DNA of 64,000 nucleotides from Denitromonas sp. (GTDB taxonomy: Bacteria; Pseudomonadota; Gammaproteobacteria; Burkholderiales; Rhodocyclaceae): contig NZ_JAUCBR010000004.1 in NCBI RefSeq assembly GCF_034676725.1, positions 3,128,001 through 3,192,000 of the forward strand, in the 5' to 3' direction. The stretch's first letter is position 1, and each line of letters starts with the position of its first letter. Below are positions 59,397-64,000 of this stretch, piece by piece. The position numbers were made by a program, and so were the translations under genes. Under the pieces are notes generated by a model. That model was not told the origin of the DNA. It worked only from the letters and a program-made list of their open reading frames with translations, and did no database searches.

Positions 59397-60053
59397 ATGA
59401 GTGGCAAGAAGGTGCACTTCACCTACCCTGGCAAGACCGTCGACGTGCGCTGGGACCGCCGGCTGTGCATCCATGTGGCCGAGTGCGGCCGGGCTGCCGG
59501 TGAGCTGTTCGTCGATGGGCGTGAGCCGTGGTGCCAGCCGGATGTGACCGACGTGGCGCAGGTGCGGGAGATCGTCGAGCGTTGTCCGAGTGGTGCGCTC
59601 AGCTATGCCGACAAGACCGGCGGCCCGGTCGAGACGCCGGCGGTCGACAACACGGTGGTCGTGGCTTGCAACGGGCCGTTGTTTTTCCGTGGCAACCTGC
59701 ACATCGAAGGCCTGGCCGACGCCTCGCCGGGGGTGCGCTTCCGCGCGGCGCTATGTCGCTGCGGCGCGTCGAAAAACAAGCCTTTCTGCGACAACAGCCA
59801 CGAGACCGTTGGCTTCAGGGACTATGGCGCGGTTGGCGAAACCGGCAGTGCGCAGGTCGCCGGAGATGGCGAGTTGCGCATCACCCCGACGCGAAACGGG
59901 CCGCTGGTGTGCAAGGGCCATCTGCGCATCTATACCGCGGCCGGACGGGCGGCGTGGTTTGGTACCACGGTGGCGCTGTGCCGCTGCGGGGCCTCGAAAA
60001 ACAAGCCGTTCTGCGACGGCAGTCATGTGGCCGCAGGGTTTCGCTCGGACTGA
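59397..60053 (+). CDS. Fer4_19 plus double CDGSH iron-sulfur protein
   Basis: A 218-aa protein: an N-terminal ferredoxin-like Fer4_19 domain (RRLCIHVAECGR, CQPDV, RCPSGALSY) and two CDGSH domains, each CRCGASKNKPFCDxSH (about 120-136 and 198-214). CDGSH domains hold redox-active 2Fe-2S clusters by three Cys and one His. First copy has Asn in place of Gly (CDNSH). Function is likely redox or Fe-S transfer; no partner is evident. Confidence 0.9.
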   Translation: MSGKKVHFTYPGKTVDVRWDRRLCIHVAECGRAAGELFVDGREPWCQPDVTDVAQVREIVERCPSGALSYADKTGGPVETPAVDNTVVVACNGPLFFRGNLHIEGLADASPGVRFRAALCRCGASKNKPFCDNSHETVGFRDYGAVGETGSAQVAGDGELRITPTRNGPLVCKGHLRIYTAAGRAAWFGTTVALCRCGASKNKPFCDGSHVAAGFRSD

Positions 60054-60060
60054 ACCCCAA

Positions 60061-60095
60061 CGGCGCTCCCGCCCGGCCGTCAGACGGGGGCGCCG
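60061..60095. terminator. Hairpin between convergent CDGSH and EF-hand genes
   Basis: CGGCGC-T-CCC ... GGG-GCGCCG stem just after the CDGSH stop. No clear T-run; a possible terminator. Confidence 0.35.
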
Positions 60096-60118
60096 TGTTC
60101 AAGGACGTATCGCAGGCG

Positions 60119-60808
60119 TCATTGCGTCGGGGCAGTCCCGCGCCGACCTTGCTGGTGAGCCGTGAATTCCTCGGGGCTGATGAGGCCGTCGGCGTTGGTA
60201 TCGATGTCGCCGAAGGCCGGCGCGTTGGCCAGTCCACGCATCTGATAGCCCTGCTGGGCACGCTCGCCGACGCGCTCGTTGCGCGCCTGGGTGAATTCGT
60301 CGGCGTTGATCGTGCCGTCACCGTTCAGATCGTAGTCGGCAAAGGCCGGCTGATTGCGACCCATCCCGGCACCCGGACCCATCCCGGCACCCGGACCCAT
60401 CCCGGCACCCGGACCCATCCCGGCACCCGGACCCATCCCGGCACCCGGACCCATCCCGGCCCCCGGGCCCATGCCCGCGCCCGGACGGTTCTGGAACTGC
60501 AGGGCCTGGCCGGCGGCCAGTTCGTCCGGACTCAGCTGGCCGTCGCCATTGGTGTCGAAACTGGCGAACGGCGGGGCGTTGTCGGCGCCGCGCATCGGTC
60601 GCCCGCTGGCGGCTGCGGCGCTTTGGCGCTCGGTGCGCAAAGCGTTGAACTCCGCTTCGCTCACCATGCCGTCGCCGTTCTGGTCATAGGCCGAGAAGGG
60701 CGCCGGCCCGCGCGGGGGCGGGGTTTGCGCCATGGCGGGGAGTGCGAAAGACACGGCCACTGCGGTGGCCGCCAGTGCCCGCGCCAAGGTGGGGATACGT
60801 TTTGGCAT
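60119..60808 (-). CDS. Secreted EF-hand protein with GPGAGM repeats
   Basis: A 229-aa exported protein (signal ALAATAVAVSFALPAMAQ) with four EF-hand loops (DQNGDGMVSEAEF, DTNGDGQLSPDEL, DLNGDGTINADEF, DTNADGLISPEEF), two on each side of seven PGAGMG repeats (about 42 residues). Likely a periplasmic or extracellular calcium-binding protein. ATG 60808 (MPKRIPTLA); the upstream in-frame ATG at 60925 is not signal-like. Confidence 0.82.
   Translation of the reverse strand: MPKRIPTLARALAATAVAVSFALPAMAQTPPPRGPAPFSAYDQNGDGMVSEAEFNALRTERQSAAAASGRPMRGADNAPPFASFDTNGDGQLSPDELAAGQALQFQNRPGAGMGPGAGMGPGAGMGPGAGMGPGAGMGPGAGMGPGAGMGRNQPAFADYDLNGDGTINADEFTQARNERVGERAQQGYQMRGLANAPAFGDIDTNADGLISPEEFTAHQQGRRGTAPTQ
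60359..60484 (-). repeat. 18-bp tandem repeats coding for PGAGMG
   Basis: Seven near-identical 18-bp units, most of them identical (ATCCCGGCACCCGGACCC on the plus strand). The last two units carry single-base changes. Coding, in frame, and prone to slip. Confidence 0.9.
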
Positions 60809-60942
60809 GATTGACCTCCATGCAGTCTGGTGCGCCCGACACGCCGGGCGCTTTGCAAGGGCTTCCACAACCATCTTCGCGCGATGCGCGGCGCCGTGAT
60901 TGCGTTGAATCAATCTGTTCGGCATACCCGACGAAGGGGGGC

Positions 60943-62283
60943 TCAGGGACGGAAGATCCTTCGGTCGGGGCCGGTCGACCAGACCTGGAGCGTATCGCCT
61001 TCGGCCTCGTAGTGCTGGTCGGCCATGACGAAGGACAGGCGCTGGTTTCTGCCGATGATCTGCATGTGTCTTTCGCGCTTGTCGGTGATCTGGCGCAACG
61101 CCGCGGCGGTGTAGCGGAAGACCACCCGGTCGCCGCGCTGGTAGGCGGCCGCATCGCCTTCGAGGAATGTGATTTCACCGGCGGTGCGCACCGCATACGC
61201 GCCCTTGGCGGTGTGCACGGTCTGCTCGGCGACCAGTTCGACCGGCCCGTCGGCGTCGCGCTGGCGTAGCGCGACGGCGGGCCAGTGGTCGGCGGTGTCA
61301 ACGGCAAAGTACTGGCCGCCGACGATGGTGCCGTTGCGGCGGATCTGGTGCTCGATCAACGCGCGGGCCTGCTCGCGGCGGAAGGCGCCGAGCGCGTCGC
61401 GGCGGTAGCGGCTGCGGGCGTCGAGCTGGACCAGATGGACTTCCAGCGTGTCGTCGGGCGCGAGCGCCATGGCGTCGAGGTTCTTTTTCAACGAGGCAAG
61501 CTTGTAGCCGTAGTTGATGGTGTCGGCCGCGGCGGCTTCGCTGCGGGCATAGGCGCGCACGCTGTCGAGGACGCGGGTGGTGGTGGGCGCGGTGTGAGCG
61601 GTGTGCGCGGCGGTCTTGACCGCCGCCGGCCGCACGGTGTCGCCCAGCTTGCCAATGGCGATGGCGCCGACGATCAGCACCACCATCAGCGCCTTGACCA
61701 GCTTGATGGCGCACCCCGGCGGCGGGTGCGGCGCCCCGGTGGCCCCGCGGCGGCGCCACAGCCACAGGCCGAGCCCGGCAAAGGGCAGGAGCACGATGGC
61801 GCTGCCAATGAGCACGCTGGCCAGCTCGCGGGGGTGCTTGCCCTGGGTGAGGCAGGGCAGGGGCGGGGCGTGCGGCGGGAGCGTGGTTTTCTCGCGCTCC
61901 GGGCATGTGGCACTGCGCAGGCCGAGGATGTCGATGCGTCGAGGCGTGTCGAAGGCGTCCGCCGCCAGGAGCAACCCGGCCAGCTCGCCGGCCGGGATCA
62001 TCGCGATCAGGCTGGGTGTTGGCGCCTGCTTGCCGTCGGCAGATACGGCGAAGATGGGTACGTAGTCGGTGCCGGCCACGCGTTGCGGTAGCCAGGGGCC
62101 GTCGAGGGCGATGCTGCCGTCGGTGACCGACAGGTAGTCGTGCCGGTCAAGGTCGATGCGGCCGAGCCGCCCTGCGGTGGTGTGCAGCAAGACCTTGTTC
62201 TGGCTCAGTTCGAGGCCGAGCACCAGGGCGAACAGCGCCAGCGGGATGGCCATCAGGCAGGCGGCGAGAAATTTCCTCAACAC
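60943..62283 (-). CDS. Uncharacterised membrane protein
   Basis: A 446-aa protein that I cannot assign. It has an N-terminal TM (FLAACLMAIPLALFALVLG), an extracytoplasmic region with two cysteines (SATCPE, LPCLT), a second TM near VLIGSAIVLLPFAGLGLWLW and a third near LVKALMVVLIVGAIAIG. A C-terminal soluble domain follows (about 230-446) containing SLKKNLDAMALAPDDTLEVHL and ending SFVMADQHYEAEGDTLQVW. No metal or nucleotide motif seen. Confidence 0.65.
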   Translation of the reverse strand: MLRKFLAACLMAIPLALFALVLGLELSQNKVLLHTTAGRLGRIDLDRHDYLSVTDGSIALDGPWLPQRVAGTDYVPIFAVSADGKQAPTPSLIAMIPAGELAGLLLAADAFDTPRRIDILGLRSATCPEREKTTLPPHAPPLPCLTQGKHPRELASVLIGSAIVLLPFAGLGLWLWRRRGATGAPHPPPGCAIKLVKALMVVLIVGAIAIGKLGDTVRPAAVKTAAHTAHTAPTTTRVLDSVRAYARSEAAAADTINYGYKLASLKKNLDAMALAPDDTLEVHLVQLDARSRYRRDALGAFRREQARALIEHQIRRNGTIVGGQYFAVDTADHWPAVALRQRDADGPVELVAEQTVHTAKGAYAVRTAGEITFLEGDAAAYQRGDRVVFRYTAAALRQITDKRERHMQIIGRNQRLSFVMADQHYEAEGDTLQVWSTGPDRRIFRP

Positions 62284-62375
62284 GGTCCTCCGCGGGCCGC
62301 CAGCACATGCCCCGGCCCATTTTGCGCCGCATCATGACGGATGCGTTCTTTGGAGGATAGTCGATCGGGCGGGGT

Positions 62376-63008
62376 TTAGCCGAGCAGGCCGGGGAACAGC
62401 GTGCCCAGGCCGTCGGCCATGACTTCGACGGCGATGGCAGCGAGGATCAGGCCCATCAGGCGGGTCATGACGTTGATGCCGGTCTGGCCAAGGAAACGGC
62501 CGATGCGCTCGGCGGCGGAAAACACCATGAGCGTGGCCAGGCCGACGACGACACCGTAGAGAACGAGTACGCCAAGCTCCCACCATTTCACGGTTTTTTC
62601 GGCATAGATCACCATGGTCGAGATGGTGGCCGGGCCGGTGAGTAGCGGGATGGTCAGCGGTACGACGGCGATGCTCGAACCGGTGTCGGCGCGGTGGGCA
62701 CCTTCATCGATGTCCTGCGGCTTGGATTCGGCGGGCTCGGCGCCGAGCATCTGGATGGCGCTCATCAGCAGCAGCAGGCCACCGCCGACCTGGAAGGAGG
62801 CCAGCGAGATGCCGAAGAAGCCGATGATCTGCAGACCGAGTAGGGCGCTGAGCGAGATCACCAGAAAGGCGGAGAAGGCCGCCACCTTGGCCGTGCGGGC
62901 GCGGTGCTGCTCGGAGAAGCTGCGCGTGAAGTGGATGAAGAAGGGCACCACGCCGATCGGGTTGACGATGGCGAGTAGCGTGATGAGGGGTTTGAGGAGC
63001 GACTCCAT
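62376..63008 (-). CDS. MarC-family inner-membrane protein
   Basis: A 210-aa protein with six helices and the MarC pattern: ITLLAIVNPIGVVPFFIHFT, LGLQIIGFFGISLASFQVGGGLLLLMSAI (in pieces), VVPLTIPLLTGPATISTMVIY, and a closing MGLILAAIAVEVMADGL. Function unknown; earlier links to antibiotic resistance were not confirmed. ATG 63008 chosen. Confidence 0.88.
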   Translation of the reverse strand: MESLLKPLITLLAIVNPIGVVPFFIHFTRSFSEQHRARTAKVAAFSAFLVISLSALLGLQIIGFFGISLASFQVGGGLLLLMSAIQMLGAEPAESKPQDIDEGAHRADTGSSIAVVPLTIPLLTGPATISTMVIYAEKTVKWWELGVLVLYGVVVGLATLMVFSAAERIGRFLGQTGINVMTRLMGLILAAIAVEVMADGLGTLFPGLLG

Positions 63009-63176
63009 GGAGGCGGATGGTGGCACTGATTGGGCGGACCGGCAAGCTGCGCGCCACAGCGACCGCTCCCGGCCAGCGAGGGCGGGCCGCAGTGACGGGC
63101 TTCGGTCGTGAGGCATGGTATATCAACTTGTGATACGTTTCTGGCCCCCAATGTTTGCCGAGAAAGTGATTTGCCA

Positions 63177-64000
63177 TGATTGTCCGAAAGCGTCGTAGTG
63201 CAGTGGCATTGTTGTTCGCGGTGCACGGCTCTGTGCTGCCGCGGATTGCGCTGCATATCTTGTGCGCCGGGCTGTTTGGTGCGCTGGTGGCGGCCGTTCG
63301 ACCGGATTCACCTGGCGACGGTGGCGCAGTACACCACCAGCCCCTTCACCTTGCTTGGCATCGCGCTTTCTATCTTTCTCGGCTTTCGAAACAACGCGGC
63401 CTATGACCGATGGTGGGAGGCGCGCAAGCAATGGGGGCAGATGATCTATGAGGTGCGCAGCCTGGCGCGAGCGAGCGCGACCTTGCTTGGGGAGGAGGAC
63501 GCGCTTCGGCGGGAGTTGATGGCTTGGGGGTCGGCCTATGCGCATGCCTTGAGAGGCGGTTTGCGGCAGCTGAACGTCAGCGATGCGCTATGCGCTGCGG
63601 TGGGCGAACGCAATGCAGCGGCCGCCCTGGCGGGGCGGAATCCCGCGGACTACTGCATGCGCGAAATGGGGCGGGTGCTCGGTCGTGCGTTTCAGGCCGG
63701 GCGGATCGATGGACAAGGGTTGCGGATTCTCGATGAACGACTGACCGGCCTGGCCGGTGTTCAGGCCGCTTCGGAGCGAATCCTGAGCACGCCGCTGCCG
63801 TATGCCTACACCCTGCTGGTTCATCGTACGGCGTATCTCTATTGCTACCTGCTGCCGTTCGGACTGGTGGGGTCGATGGGCTGGTTTACGCCCCTGTTCA
63901 CGGCGATCGTGGCTTACACTTTCTTTGGTCTCGACGCCTTGGCCGAAGAGCTTGAGCAGCCATTTGGCGAAACGCCCAACGCCCTGTCGCTCGATGCGCT
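63177..64000 (+). pseudogene. Bestrophin-family channel gene, frameshifted and cut by the window edge
   Basis: Frame 1 starts MIVRKRRSAVALLF and HGSVLPRIALHI, the family N-terminus, and runs to about LVAAV (63290). The match then moves one frame: PFDRIHLATV, PFTLLGIALSIFLGFRNNAAYDRWWEARKQWG (in pieces), the conserved bestrophin/UPF0187 signature, on to the window end. One additional base near 63285-63300 explains the shift. As with the MFP gene, this is either an error or a real lesion. Anion channel by family. Confidence 0.8.

Noticed and set aside
60359..60484. 18-bp repeats as a CRISPR-like array
   Set aside because: Contiguous, no spacers, and in frame within an EF-hand gene.

Overview
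The window is dense, GC-rich proteobacterial chromosome with short intergenic gaps and frequent ATGA/GTGA overlaps. The gene set suggests a facultatively anaerobic, respiratory betaproteobacterium, probably Rhodocyclales/Zoogloeaceae-like. It includes a canonical bd oxidase operon, an octaheme cytochrome of the tetrathionate reductase family, a diheme peroxidase, B12 synthesis genes, and DUF2062 and CHAD proteins. The taxonomic guess is inference from gene content only.

Layout. (1) 1-5152: a cobalamin operon on the minus strand (cobB-cbiM-cobM-cbiX-cbiC-cbiD) behind a cobalamin riboswitch. (2) 5310-18123: housekeeping genes (phosphomannomutase, ilvE with three small partners, Nudix, mnmA, SixA/CHAD, moaC, bepA, a TusA-like protein) and several uncharacterised genes. 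(3) 18236-23716: a diheme peroxidase behind an FNR-type site, a cysteine-free Fur-family regulator, and a CHASE-PAS-PAS-GGDEF-EAL protein with a CZB-like tail. (4) 23731-35612: a respiratory/sulfur region, the most interesting part. It holds a SLAC1-family channel, a peroxiredoxin, the operon MBL-octaheme cytochrome-cytochrome b-rhodanese, the operon cydP-cydA-cydB-cydX-ybgE-truncated hemoglobin, a sigma-54 activator and an orphan Rieske protein. (5) 35609-39327: an SDR, an Rnk-like protein, a LysR regulator, a fructosamine kinase-like protein and a small membrane protein. (6) 39425-40891: an IS110-family element whose left end is present as a perfect 225-bp tandem duplication. (7) 41036-64000: ABC transporters, a MarR/EamA pair with clear operators, SagB-like, AGCS, delta carbonic anhydrase, PepSY-diflavin reductase, an OMF/MFP/MacB-type exporter with a frameshifted MFP, TauE, CDGSH, an EF-hand repeat protein, MarC and a frameshifted, window-truncated bestrophin.

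How the central region fits together. The activator at 33386-34741 has cysteines at residues 53, 64 and 71. As I recall, these are the positions of the sulfane-sulfur-sensing cysteines of FisR from Cupriavidus. Three intergenic regions carry clusters of TGGCAG hexamers: before the MBL-octaheme operon, before cydP, and before the orphan Rieske gene. In each, the nearest hexamer lies about 70-80 bp upstream of a -24/-12-like element; one of the three also has a perfect IHF consensus in between. I infer a local FisR-type regulon that couples sulfane-sulfur or sulfide sensing to a sulfide-tolerant bd oxidase, a truncated hemoglobin, persulfide/thiosulfate-type enzymes and an octaheme reductase. 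This reading rests on motif inspection and family knowledge; no searches were run.

Limits: starts were chosen by ribosome-binding site, overlap and family length. No tRNA, rRNA or CRISPR array was seen. Two apparent single-base frameshifts (near 56057 and 63290) could be real or sequencing errors.
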